From the NCBI GenBank assembly GCA_001642005.1, contig LWCA01000641.1, positions 1 to 21,543 on the forward strand: a DNA stretch of 21,543 bases, read 5' to 3'. The position numbers and the translations under genes are program-made. Shown here one piece after another: positions 11,500 to 21,033 of this stretch. The notes below the pieces were generated by a model. It was given only the letters and a program-made list of their open reading frames with translations. It did not search any database and was not told where the DNA came from. This DNA is from Intoshia linei. Its lineage: Eukaryota > Orthonectida > Rhopaluridae. Position 1 is the first letter of the stretch. Each line of letters opens with the position of its first letter.

Positions 11500-11995
11500 T
11501 ATTACTGATATTTTAGTGTGTACACTTTTTCTTTATGTAACATCAATATGATAGAATCTGTAAAAAACAACAATATTTTCATAAATTGGAAGAGAACAAT
11601 AATTTCCTGGGCCATACCTATAAAACTGTTCTTTCCTTTTTGATATTTTTTATTTTTCATCAATTGCGAAATCAGGATGTGCAATAGATTCTAAATTCAC
11701 CCGCGGAGCCCTATACCTCCTTTCCTTTACATATAATAATATCACTTGGATCACCATACATAATATCAGTAACAATAGATAACGGACTCTCTGTAACTGC
11801 TTCAATGCATTTCCTTTTCATGTCATTCCTCTTTTTCAATTTACTTATTTTCGAATGATCAGTAATTTGATGGTTGTGTTCAGTAATTTCTTTCAAAAAA
11901 CTATCATCTAAGCAATTCAAATTTGTATTTGTTATTGGCATGAGATCTACAATTTCGAACTCTACACATCCAATGAATAGTCATTTTTCTCTCTT
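11500..11995 (-). pseudogene. FLYWCH zinc-finger / MULE-type transposase relic
   Basis: On the minus strand from 11995: HWMCRVRNCRSHA (Trp codon 11970-11972) fits the FLYWCH core W-x-C-x4-C-x2-R/H. After a frame jump near 11945, ITNTNLNCLDD continues to EHNHQITD, giving the zinc-binding HNH. Next come KLKKRNDMKRKCIEA and ESPLSIVTDIM, the linker typical of FLYWCH-MULE proteins (R..IKERA...P..II). After further stops and shifts, KEQFYRYGPGN and ENIVVFYRFYHIDVT resemble the stretch leading to the first catalytic Asp (MDGTF). The remainder of the transposase is absent. At least two frame changes and several stops make it non-functional. Confidence 0.62.
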
Positions 11996-12595
11996 TTGAT
12001 TGTAAAAATATAACTATTTAATGCAAAAATCGGTGTACCTTTTTGTGATTTCAATATTCCCATTTAGCTATAAGATAATTTAATTTTTGTTATAAATAAT
12101 ATTACATTTTCTATAAATTATTAAATTTTAAAAAACGCGGTTAATGAACGATAATAAGTCCTCTGCGATATTTTAATCGTCAATTAACTTAATATTCATT
12201 TATTTTTATGGGAACTATAGAAACTGTTAAATTCATTCTGTATAACAATTTGTTACATTATTATTATTTTATTTTTAACAAATAATTCAGTTTAGGGACA
12301 TAACGTCCCTAGGACATTATTATTAATTTTAGTAAAAATGGTTAGATTTAAGTAGACACCCTTATAAAATTATAACAATTGTTTTTTATAATTATTTACG
12401 CAAATGTTAACAAACAAAAAATTAAGATGAAATAATTCACTTTAAAGTAATTAGTAATGTGATATGACGGTTCCACCTGAAACAAATTTGGGAACCACTC
12501 CTTTAAAGGATTGATAATAGTTAATAGTAGGATTTTTAAGTTAGATTTTCAACGTGAATTTATTTTTTTGGTATAATAAAAGAGTGCTCTCAGCA
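11996..12595. other. AT-rich spacer with a short palindrome and a hAT-like end
   Basis: No gene was seen. TAGGGAC at 12293-12299 is mirrored by GTCCCTA at 12305-12311. AAATTTGGGAACCACTC ending at 12500 reads on the reverse strand as GAGTGGTTCCCAAATTT, a probable right end of a decayed hAT element; its partner end was not identified. Confidence 0.35.
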
Positions 12596-12598
12596 AAG

Positions 12599-12638
12599 CT
12601 AGGTGCTGTTTGTACGTAGTACAAAACAGCCAAGCTAG
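12599..12638. other. Imperfect hairpin
   Basis: GCTGTTTGTAC (12605-12615) pairs with GTACAAAACAGC (12619-12630), with one bulged A around a GTA loop. CTAG at 12599-12602 can pair with CTAG at 12635-12638 across an internal loop. This is compact and GC-richer than its surroundings. It could be part of a transposon end or a structured transcript; it is short for a microRNA precursor. Confidence 0.45.
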
Positions 12639-13161
12639 TAAAATATAATTGTAGTGTTGTACCAGTTTAGTTGTTATCGTTTAGTTGTATAGTTGTTATA
12701 GAGTGAGCGAGTTATTGTTAATTAATTCTCATTTAGAGATATCACGTAATGACTCTGATGAAGACTGTACCCAGTTAACGTGGTGTGTTGTGCGTGTTCA
12801 ATTTTATTTAAATAATAACGCGTCTTACAATTTTTTAAAGGCCACATTTCATGAATTAATGGGAGCAATAAATACAGGGTTTATATTGTTATGTATAAAG
12901 TTTTTAAATCTAATATATTTACTTCAATCACATCGGAGGGCTGTATTGTATTTTAAAGGAAATGCTTCGTTACGTAGATCGAAACTTGAACAGCGAATAT
13001 ATATCAAATTAAATATTAATTACATAATTAACACAAAATTATACATTGTATAAATTAATAAAATTTGTAATTTTTGTAAATGACTCGACTAATCATGATT
13101 ATCAACCTTTAAAATAAATAATTAATTCTAACATAATAATAACAATATAATTATTTCAACT
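12639..13161. other. Unassigned stretch, somewhat less AT-rich at 12580-12980
   Basis: A plus-strand frame is open from 12685 to 13053 but begins without ATG, gives no recognisable motif, and lacks clear splice sites. Composition resembles a decayed retroelement LTR or untranslated region (runs of GTTGTTAT and TTGTGCGTG), but no matching second copy or primer-binding site is visible. Function unknown. Confidence 0.25.
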
Positions 13162-13282
13162 TGTCAATAGAGATTGAATGAGTGTTAACAATGATTGCAT
13201 AATAATAAAATATTTTGACATATATCAATAGAGATTGAATAAGTGTTAATAGTTATTGCATAAGTAATAACATATTTTGACA

Positions 13283-14414
13283 TACAGTAGTTGCAAAAAG
13301 TTTACGTTGGTAATTTCATTGTAAAATAAAAAAATATTTACACGTATATCTGAAATAAAAGGTAATAATAATTTAAGATATAATTCTTAATTTAATAATG
13401 ATACAACAATAACTTTAGAATTCCAAAGAATAAACAATTTTCGGATAATTTAAAAGAATCAATTATAAAATCACATAAAAGGGGTGATAAACCCACTAAA
13501 ATAGCGAGAATGTTCGAATTAAAATTATCATCAGTAACAACAATAATTTTAAAATATAAAAAATATGCCACAATTAAAGTATTGCCTCGAAGTGGTTGAC
13601 TAAGTAAAATAAATAGAACGACAGAGCGCCATATATTAAGGAGTTTAGCCAAAAATCCACGACCCGATTAAAGAATATAAAAAATTTGGATATATAACTA
13701 CTCCAATAAATACATTGAAATGGGCGCTAATTATTTAAAGAGGATAATTTAGTCTGACGAGACTAAAATTGAGTTGTTTGGAAGAAATTCTAATCAATTT
13801 ATCTTCCGTAAAGCATTGGAGGAATTCCAAGAAAAAAATCTGATTCCTACTGTTAAGTATGGTGGCGGTAGTATGCTGATTTGGGAATGCTTTAGTAGTA
13901 ATGGAACAGGAAATATTGTGTGCATTAAGGGGATAATAAATGAAGAAAAATATAGAAGTATCCTTTCGGAAAATCTCAAAATATCCTCAAGAATGTTGGG
14001 TTTAGGGGACAATTTTGTATTTCAACATGACAATGATTTAAAACATAAGTCAAAATTGGTCGCGCAATGGTTGTCTGACAATGATATTGATGTGCTGGAT
14101 TGGCCCAGTCAATCACCAGACCTCAATCCCATCGAAAATTTATGGGGTGAACTGAAAAGAAGGCTGGCCGCCAGACAAAGCATTGAAAGAACTTGAAAAA
14201 TACGTTTATGAAGAATGGAAGAACATATCTAAAGATATTTGTGAAGGTTTGGTTAATAAATACAATTGACGTCTCGTTGCTACGTTAGCAGTAAAAGGAG
14301 GAACGACAAAATATTGAACATTCATTTTTTATATACACAAACTTAATGTTACTGAGTGTTAGGGTAGTATTTATAGAAATTTAAATACAACGTAAACTTT
14401 TTGAAACTACTATA
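13283..14414 (+). mobile_element. Decayed Tc1/mariner element with TIRs and TA duplication
   Basis: The body is 13285-14412 (1128 bp), flanked by TA at 13283-13284 and 14413-14414. The left terminus CAGTAGTTGCAAAAAGTTTA and the reverse-complemented right terminus TAGTAGTTTCAAAAAGTTTA match over 25 nt with two differences. It contains the broken transposase at 13420-14317. It is shorter than typical full-length Tc1 elements because of an internal deletion. Confidence 0.88.
13420..14317 (+). pseudogene. Tc1 DD34E transposase, multiply broken
   Basis: DNA-cutting transposase of the Tc1 family. The N-terminal helix-turn-helix part begins PKNKQFSDNL after ATT where ATG is expected (13420), and continues through KPTKIARMF to PRSG. 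In-frame stops lie at TGA 13597, TAA 13669 and TAG 13750. Around 13671-13740 a segment of roughly 60-70 codons is missing. The catalytic core is open from 13753: SDETKIELFG (first Asp, 13756), KYGGGSMLIWECF, QHDND (second Asp, 14029), WPSQSPDLNPIENLW (Glu, 14134). There are 34 residues between the second Asp and the Glu, so it is DD34E. A frame shift near 14165-14178 and a TGA at 14267 precede the end GGTTKY, TGA 14315-14317. All three acidic residues survive, but the protein cannot be made. Confidence 0.88.
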
Positions 14415-14445
14415 TGTCAATAGAGATTGAATAACAGTCAATCGA

Positions 14446-14796
14446 GATCGTAAAACCCGATAATTAAATAACTAATAGAAGAAATTAAACAAAAGTATAG
14501 CCTTTAGATAGTCCTGTAACGTATATTTAGGTACACATATAGCAATTTAATATGCTGCTGAACTGCCATTAGCACTAATGAAACCAATTATAATGGATTT
14601 TTTTCAGAAGAAATGTCTTGTTTTTTTCCCATAACAAATGAAGAAATTTCAAAAATAAAAATAAACGTGAAGAATTATAACCGTGTTATAAAATAATCAA
14701 TGAATGTGATGAAATTTAAGAGCTATTAAGTTTAAATACGACAATTTATAAGGATTAATTGAATTTATAAAAATTATATTATAATTTTTCATTTAC
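14446..14796. other. AT-rich spacer, nothing recognised
   Basis: No open segment with splice signals, inverted terminus or repeat was found between the Tc1 element and the next MITE. Confidence 0.4.
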
Positions 14797-15031
14797 TAGG
14801 CCAATGTTCGTTTTTACAAACATCTTTATACTTCCTTCGTGTTTATTTTTTTTATGTTTCATCAGTTTATATCTTATTAAGGCAATATTGTATGAAATAT
14901 TTATAGATTATTTTTTATTTATCATGTCTAGTTTGGTTTTGGCCGTTAACGGGTTAATAAGATATAAACTTATAAAACAAAAAAATTAAATACGAAGGAA
15001 ATATAAAGATGTTCGTAAAAACGTTGGCCTA
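14797..15031. mobile_element. Palindromic TA-flanked MITE (Tc1/mariner-type candidate)
   Basis: The body is 14799-15029 (231 bp), with TA at 14797-14798 and 15030-15031. The left arm from GGCCAATGTTCG matches the reverse complement of the right arm (GGCCAACG, then CGAACATCTTTATA). Further inside, AAGTTTATATCTTATTAA is mirrored by its partner near 14868, so most of the element folds on itself. An open frame at 14804-14989 lies within the arms and is incidental. Confidence 0.7.
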
Positions 15032-16046
15032 TCAACTAAAAAATTATGTTACAATTGTACAACAATTAATCGTCTAATAAAATGTTCTATCAACATTTCA
15101 ATTAGTGTCGTGTAAATATTATAAAAAGCAGTGTACACTGTACAGAGGTCCGATTTTTAAAAAATTTTAATCACAACTACTTCTGGCTCTCCACGCCCCT
15201 CCTAAATACACAGTAGCATTAGATAATGTAGTTTCAAATTAAATTATATTTTTTTCTATATTATGAACGTCCATTGTTTTATCGTGATAAATGCTGCACG
15301 TTGTCACTAAATGTCGATAATTATTTATTGAATAGGATCTATTTCCATTATATAAATTGACTGGAAACACCTAGTAATGATACAACACAACAATTCCTGA
15401 ATGACGTAAGGTTGACTTGACTTAATAAGTCCTTGTATCCCAAAAAAATTGTAATAGTCCAGTAAATATCACCACGCTTAAAAAATTAATGAAGTACACT
15501 CTGTATAATTCCTGCAAAACATTTTCTGATGTTTACACCAAATACGGGGACCAAACCAAAACCAACAACTAGATGAAAAAATGTTAGGAAAACAGTAAAA
15601 GGTAAAGATGCGGGAGTTTTTTGTGACGAAAATAAAAAATATGTATATCATTCTGCAGCAAATTAAATGGAGATTATTGTTTATATAAGTCTTTTTTAAA
15701 TTTCAAAAAAAGTCAAAATATGAATAGCCCTAATGTATACATTATTCAGTTCTTCAATCATATATTTCAATCATATATATTATATTTATATATCAATATA
15801 AAATATGTATATTAAATAGGAAATTAAATTAAATTAATTTGGTTTCATTACTTCATAACATTGAACTTGAACAACACTATTTTTATTGGTTTGGTTTGTT
15901 TATATCAAAATATTGTATAAGTATTATATATCTAGGAAATTGAAAAAATATTTGTATATATTACGTAATCAAGTCAACATCACAAACAATTATTATAAGC
16001 ACTGATATATGAGAATATGCTGTAATTTCTGAAATAAATTGATTTA
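15032..16046. other. Spacer upstream of the coiled-coil gene; isolated hAT end at 15177-15200
   Basis: Reverse strand 15200-15177 reads AGGGGCGTGGAGAGCCAG..., the same terminus as the element starting at 21233 in opposite orientation (22 of 24 positions). Its partner end was not found. The remaining sequence, including the promoter region before 16047, shows no motif I can defend. Confidence 0.4.
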
Positions 16047-16211
16047 ATGCCACAAAATTGTTTAAGTGTGGATGCAAGCATCACCAATGCAAATATAACT
16101 GGCGTTGATAGTACAGGATGGATAATTACGGTGGTATTAGGATTTATGACTGGGATAATTATTCTGTTAATTTTGTACAGATTCAAACGCAAATCTTTTG
16201 ACCCATCTAAG
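16047..16211 (+). CDS. First coding exon A1 of the coiled-coil gene (N-out transmembrane anchor)
   Basis: ATG at 16047, 55 codons, donor AAG|GTATTA, phase 0. It encodes a short polar head with an N-glycosylation sequon NIT (residues 16-18), one hydrophobic helix (about 25-44, WIITVVLGFMTGIIILLIL), then basic YRFKRKSFDPSK on the cytoplasmic side. It resembles the end of exon A2 (GSFTGVILLGYIFKTKRESF) in sequence, donor position and phase. It can join directly to exon 17027 in frame but not to A2, whose acceptors give the wrong phase or a stop, so A1 and A2 look like alternative first exons. Confidence 0.65.
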
Positions 16212-16749
16212 GTATTAAACTTACATTTAATATAATTTGAAATTATATTATATTATAGATAAATAATACATAGCTAGCTAAGATACATAAATGTATTATA
16301 AATTATACATTTGAGTCAATATATTGGCATTATAATTTAAATTCAAAAGGATATAGGAAAAAAAATAGCTACTAAAAATAGAAAATAAACAGTGACATAG
16401 ATTCACTATTTTTTAAATTACTCAAATTTTGGATAATTTGAAATTTAGTCTTATTTTAGAAAATTTTTACATACGTAAATAAATTTTATTAAATTTGAAC
16501 GTAAATGAGTATACAACTTTAATCTTATCATTAGTTTGTTTTTAAATTAAAATTAAATTATATTAAATCTCAAAATATAATTTTGGTTATTTATGTTTGA
16601 TACAGTTGCTGTAACTTAGCCTGTAACATAATTAAACTGACCAGAGTTGCTATGTTTGTTTTTGTCAATAATTCTACATTCCTACATACTTTATGTACCA
16701 GATTATTTCAAATATAAACTGAGTACATTATTTGTATAAAGGAGTTGAT
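16212..16749. other. Sequence between the two alternative first exons
   Basis: Intron of the A1 transcript and probable promoter of the A2 transcript. It is AT-rich. No TATA-box or initiator call is defensible in this composition, and no repeat was found. Confidence 0.35.
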
Positions 16750-19700
16750 ATGAATTATTTAACAAAAATAAAACCTGAACGTATTTGCGTGAAAATTAAT
16801 GATGGATTTTTATTTTCCAAAATGTATTTAACCAGAAAAAAACCTGACGATATAACAGCTTATATATTTGCATTCATTATGGGATCATTTACTGGTGTGA
16901 TTTTGTTAGGTTATATTTTTAAAACCAAGAGAGAATCATTTACTCAACGTGTAATTTGTTAGTAAATTGAATTAAAATTAATAAAAAACATATTTAAGTA
17001 TTTATTATGATCATAATTAAATTTAGTTTCCTAAACTTCCAAAATTTCCAAATAGAAAATACAAAACTAACGATTCATCTTCTTTAAAAGAAGTGAAAAC
17101 AGTATATAATTTATCTTATATTTTGAATTTACACTTTTTTGTGATAGGATAAAAATAAAAAGCGAAAAACTTTGGATCTATCTAGCATGTTTGCTACTGG
17201 CCCAGGTGTCTCTGACAATAATTTAGAAAGACTCGAAGATTACGAAAAGGAAAGATGTTTAATGGATGCATTTTTATGCGACAATATTGCATCCGCGGAT
17301 GCAGCCTTGTTAGACAATGATTTGGAAGCTATGGATGATCTTGAAGCCGATTTAAGTGAAGAATACATAATGGTAAAGTGTTTAATATTTAAAATAATAT
17401 TGGAAAAAGCAGATTTTTCAAAAAAATATAGGAAAAAGAGGATATTCCCTTAAGGCTTAAGCGTTGCTAAATTTGAAATTTTTATTATGAAATTGGAATA
17501 AGAGTTTTTTCTGATAAGATTTGATAAAATCGTGTTTTCGAAAAAATATTAGAAAAAGGGGATTTTTCCATTAAGGATTATTAAAATCGGATTTTTCAAA
17601 AAATATCGGTAAAAGTCGATTTTTACCATACGGGTTATGAATTGATATTTTTTATTAAATTTTATTAATGATGAGATAAATAATAATATATTGGTCTAGG
17701 CCAACATCTGGCAAATCTGTAAAAATATTAAAAATCCTCTTATATAAATAAACAAAAGTTGATACTTTTTTTTAATATTTTATTTAAATCTCACTAACCC
17801 CCAGGAATATAGTTTTGCACCCAAATGTGTTCAGAGACACCCAATCGGGAACCACTGCTCTAAATAATTACGAAATAATGTTTTGCAGAAATTTTTTCAA
17901 AGGTAGCGCGAAATTTTTAATTCTTTAAGGGTGATGTTGCTCGACATAAATGTAACAAATTTAATCTAAAATACTAAAATACCCAAATTAATTTTTAGAC
18001 ACTAATTCAAATCTTGCGTATTATTTTAAGTGATCGAGAATTATCAGAAGAAGAAACTAACGAAATGATAGAAAACATAACTAAAGAGTCTAAAAAAGAA
18101 ATGGATGAAATTAAACAGGTATATTACATTTACCATATATTTCATTATTTACGTAGATGAACCAAGACAAAAAAATAACAAAAAACGAATACAATGACAA
18201 AATTGTAAATTTTATTTTTGAGTTTTATTTAAATTTAATTTTTTAGAACGAAATTATTAAAAAACAACAAGTAAAGATTAAGTCAGAAATAAATGATAAT
18301 AATAAAATCAATAAAAATGAGGTAATTTGAATTATTAACTTATAAAATTAGTTTGGAATCCAAACTTTGGATCTAAATATACGTATGGAATTTAGGCTGG
18401 AATATTACTAACTAAATTTGACGAACAAGTAAAAAATATTGACCAGCAAAGAAATATCGACAGAGATAAACAAGAAAAAGTAATTTTAATATATTATACC
18501 ATAAAATAAGCAAATTAGAAATCAATTTACATTAATTTTTGGTTTATATAATTATACAATAATTAGTCTTAAAATCGTATCGATTATAATCGTACTATTA
18601 TGCCTAGGGTGCTGCACGGGTAACATTTTTGGTTCTCTAATTATTTCAGTCTTTTTAAATTTCTTATGTGGCTGTGATTCTAAAACTTTGAGCAATGTGA
18701 CCTTTATATGACGCCTTACTACCGAAGTTTATCATAATAATTTTAAATAAAAGGCGATTGAAGAAAGATTAGCCAAACGGAAAAAATTGTTAAATGAAAC
18801 AATTAGTGAGAGTGTTTGCAATAGTCGATTACAAGAACTTAAAGAAAGACGAACTCGACACGAGACTACTTTGAATCAACTTTTGGATGATGAAAAATTG
18901 GATAAAAAAACTGTTGATAACATTATGAGTAGTTTCGATAAGAAGCAATTGGAATTAAAAAAGAAATTGGATAATAGTAATTTTTTATTTAAAATTGATT
19001 AATACATGTATTAATCATTTTTCATTTAGATGAATCTAATTTGAAAAAACAACTATTTGAAAAATTGAAAAAACAAAAAGAAACTGAATTGGAGAAATTG
19101 GCCAAGAGTCATTTACTCGAAAAGAAGGAATTAAGCAACGAATTGGAAAATGGATCTGTAGACATATCAAAATTAAATAACATGTACACAGCTCATAGAA
19201 TTGAAAAATTAGAACTAGAAAATAATATTGATGAAAAAGAAAAACAATCCTATTTAAATCTACAAAGTGACATATACGACAATGACCAAGTAGAACTTGA
19301 TAAATTAGACCAAGAATGTTACCAAATGTTTCTATCGGTAAAGTCAGATATAGATATTGAAGATTTGATTGAAAATAATAAAAAACATATGGAAGAATAT
19401 AAAGGTATAATTCTTGAGTAACGAAAACGAGACTGTATTTTTCATAGTCGTTTAATATTTTATTTATTTTTCTAGAAAAACAGAAAATAAAAAAAAAAAA
19501 ATTGATTCATCAATATGAAAAAGAAGCTGAGGAAAATAAAAATGTTAATAAATTAAACTGGCATCATTATAAATATATCTAGAAATACAAAAAGCAAGTT
19601 TATAATGTACAAAAAGAACATGAACAAATGGTACAGTGCCAAAAAGAATCGTTAGAAAAAGTGATATCATCACAACAATTAGATGGAGAGTATATTTTAT

Positions 19701-21033
19701 AATTATAATTTTAAACCTTCAAAAAATTAAGAGGCATTGAGTTTTAAAAAGGGAAATTGTTAAGTATATAATTCACAGTGATTCCTAAAGTTTCCTAAAA
19801 ATTAGTTAATTTTATTGATTTTAATTAATTTAGTTCAAAGGATGTGATTATGAAAAATCACGAAGAAAACATGAATTCAATGAATTCAAAGTTAAGCGTA
19901 GAAAGAAAAAGACAACAAAAAATGTAACTAAATTTTTTAATCAAAAATTTGAGAGTACTCTTATGTAGTACAGTCTGTTATAAAATTTAAAAACGTTTAG
20001 GCTTGAAGCTAGAATGTTAAAACAGCAAGGTAAAATTGCAGACTTAAAAGAAAAGCAGGAAACAATTGAATTTGAAAACAAACGAGTTAAACAAAAAGAA
20101 TTTGACGAATTAAAAGAAAATATTGTAAGAAAATTTTCAATTCTTAATTTTTACAGAATCTTATTTTTTATCAAAAAATAAAGTAATAAACATATTGGTT
20201 ACGAGTACATCTAAAAATATCTGAAATATGATTTATTTTAGGTATATTTCAGGGTCCTCACATTGTTTGATGAATGGCACATTTTACAATTTTAATAGTT
20301 TGTGACAACCAAATTTATCCTTTACTTGCATAAAATTGAATGTCTATGTGTGTGTTATCGTTTAATTAAAAAATTAAGCGTCCTAAAATTACAAAAACCC
20401 AATTTCTATTGCATTATTTCGATAGTGGTGTATTATCGCAAATTTTATTCTTAAAAATTGAGGCCTTCAGCGTCAAAAACCTAAATTACCCTTTTTTAAA
20501 TAAGAAAAGTCATATAATTTTATTCATAATTCATAAATATTGCATTTTTTGATTAATGTTTAATTTTCTTAAATTCATAGTTTACATATTTTAAATTTGC
20601 AAGTAACAATAAATCTTATTTCCTAAAAACTTAAATTTTATTGTGGGCTCGTGATGAGAACCCTGATAGTCATTAATGTAATATTCGACCATTCGTTTAA
20701 TGCAATTCTTTTTATTTTTTAAGCATTTTTTAGTGAATTTATGATATTAATGGTAACCCCTGTAACATTTTTAATGTTAACAACAATTTTTATAACAAAA
20801 AACTTTTTTAAAAATTTATGATTCTGTTAAATAAAGCTAATAATGTATGTCTAATAGAATGAAATATCTTTTAAAAATTAAAATAGGAAAAGGAAATTGC
20901 ATTAGCTGAAAAAAATGCAGCTACATTTAAAAATAATCGCCTAATTGAAATGAAAGAACTGCACATTGAAAGAACTCAACAATTGTTAGCAGATAATGAT
21001 CAAAAAATTTCGAATGTCATTGGTGGATTACAG
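16750..21033 (+). CDS. Transmembrane-anchored coiled-coil protein, EVC/EVC2-like, 5' part
   Basis: Exons by phase-consistent GT-AG sites: 16750-16950 (A2), 17027-17101, 17148-17372, 17999-18118, 18247-18321, 18396-18479, 18754-18976, 19030-19404, 19476-19543, 19583-19689, 19834-19923, 20001-20124, 20887-21033. They form 638 codons without interruption, and the donor at 21034 shows the gene continues past the window. Exon A2 has an ATG at 16750 and one membrane helix (about 37-57) followed by KTKRESF. Then come a Lys/Ser-rich segment (FPKLPKFPNRK), an acidic helical block (ADAALLDNDLEAMDDLEADL, then IQILRIILSDRELSEEE), and about 450 residues of heptad-like Lys/Glu/Leu coiled coil. A short N-terminal anchor, the acidic block and the long coiled coil recall EVC/EVC2, ciliary-base Hedgehog regulators. 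This is a resemblance by eye only; any membrane-tethered coiled-coil protein is the alternative. Confidence 0.72.
17405..17640. repeat. Degenerate repeat of about 61 bp, four copies, in an intron
   Basis: The core GATTTTTC-AAAAAATAT-GG-AAAAG, then GATTTTTCC-TTAAGG, is recognisable from about 17411, 17533 and 17594. A weaker copy lies between the first two (GGAATAAGAGTTTTTTCTGATAAG). Spacings are near 61 or twice that. Similar words occur inverted at 2320-2440 and 2777-2796. Confidence 0.5.
17798..17857. mobile_element. Probable right end of a hAT-type element
   Basis: The reverse strand from 17857 starts CAGTGGTTCCCGATTGGGTG, a classic hAT terminus. The left partner was not found. It lies in the large intron 17373-17998, together with the 61 bp repeat. 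Confidence 0.45.
20250..20665. mobile_element. Possible hAT-type element inside an intron
   Basis: CAGGGTCCTCA at 20250 and, on the reverse strand from 20665, CAGGGTTCTCA match in 10 of 11 bases and enclose 416 bp. The flanking octamers (GTATATTT and ATAGTCAT) do not agree, so this is either old or coincidental. It would account for the unusual length (762 nt) of intron 20125-20886. Confidence 0.35.

Larger units (their letters stand above)
13162..14445. repeat. 61-62 bp tandem repeat split by a Tc1 insertion
   Basis: CAATAGAGATTGAAT starts at 13165, 13226 and 14418. Units 1 and 2 also share GTGTTAA, ATTGCATAA and ATATTTTGACAT and are 61 nt apart. If the element 13285-14412 and one TA are removed, the third unit falls 62 nt after the second. 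The third unit decays after about 14445. Confidence 0.75.

Noticed and set aside
12685-13053. 122-codon frame as a protein gene
   Set aside because: No ATG at the start, no motif, no splice context, and low-complexity Asn/Ile/Lys composition; left as unassigned sequence.
13392-13652. 86-codon minus-strand frame
   Set aside because: Antisense to the N-terminal part of the decayed Tc1 transposase.
14804-14989. 61-codon hydrophobic frame as a small membrane protein
   Set aside because: It lies wholly within the palindromic MITE; its hydrophobicity reflects T-rich codons.
15118-15210. Complete small hAT element ending at 15200
   Set aside because: The only candidate left end (CAGAGGTCCG near 15144) does not match the right terminus and no octamer duplication exists.
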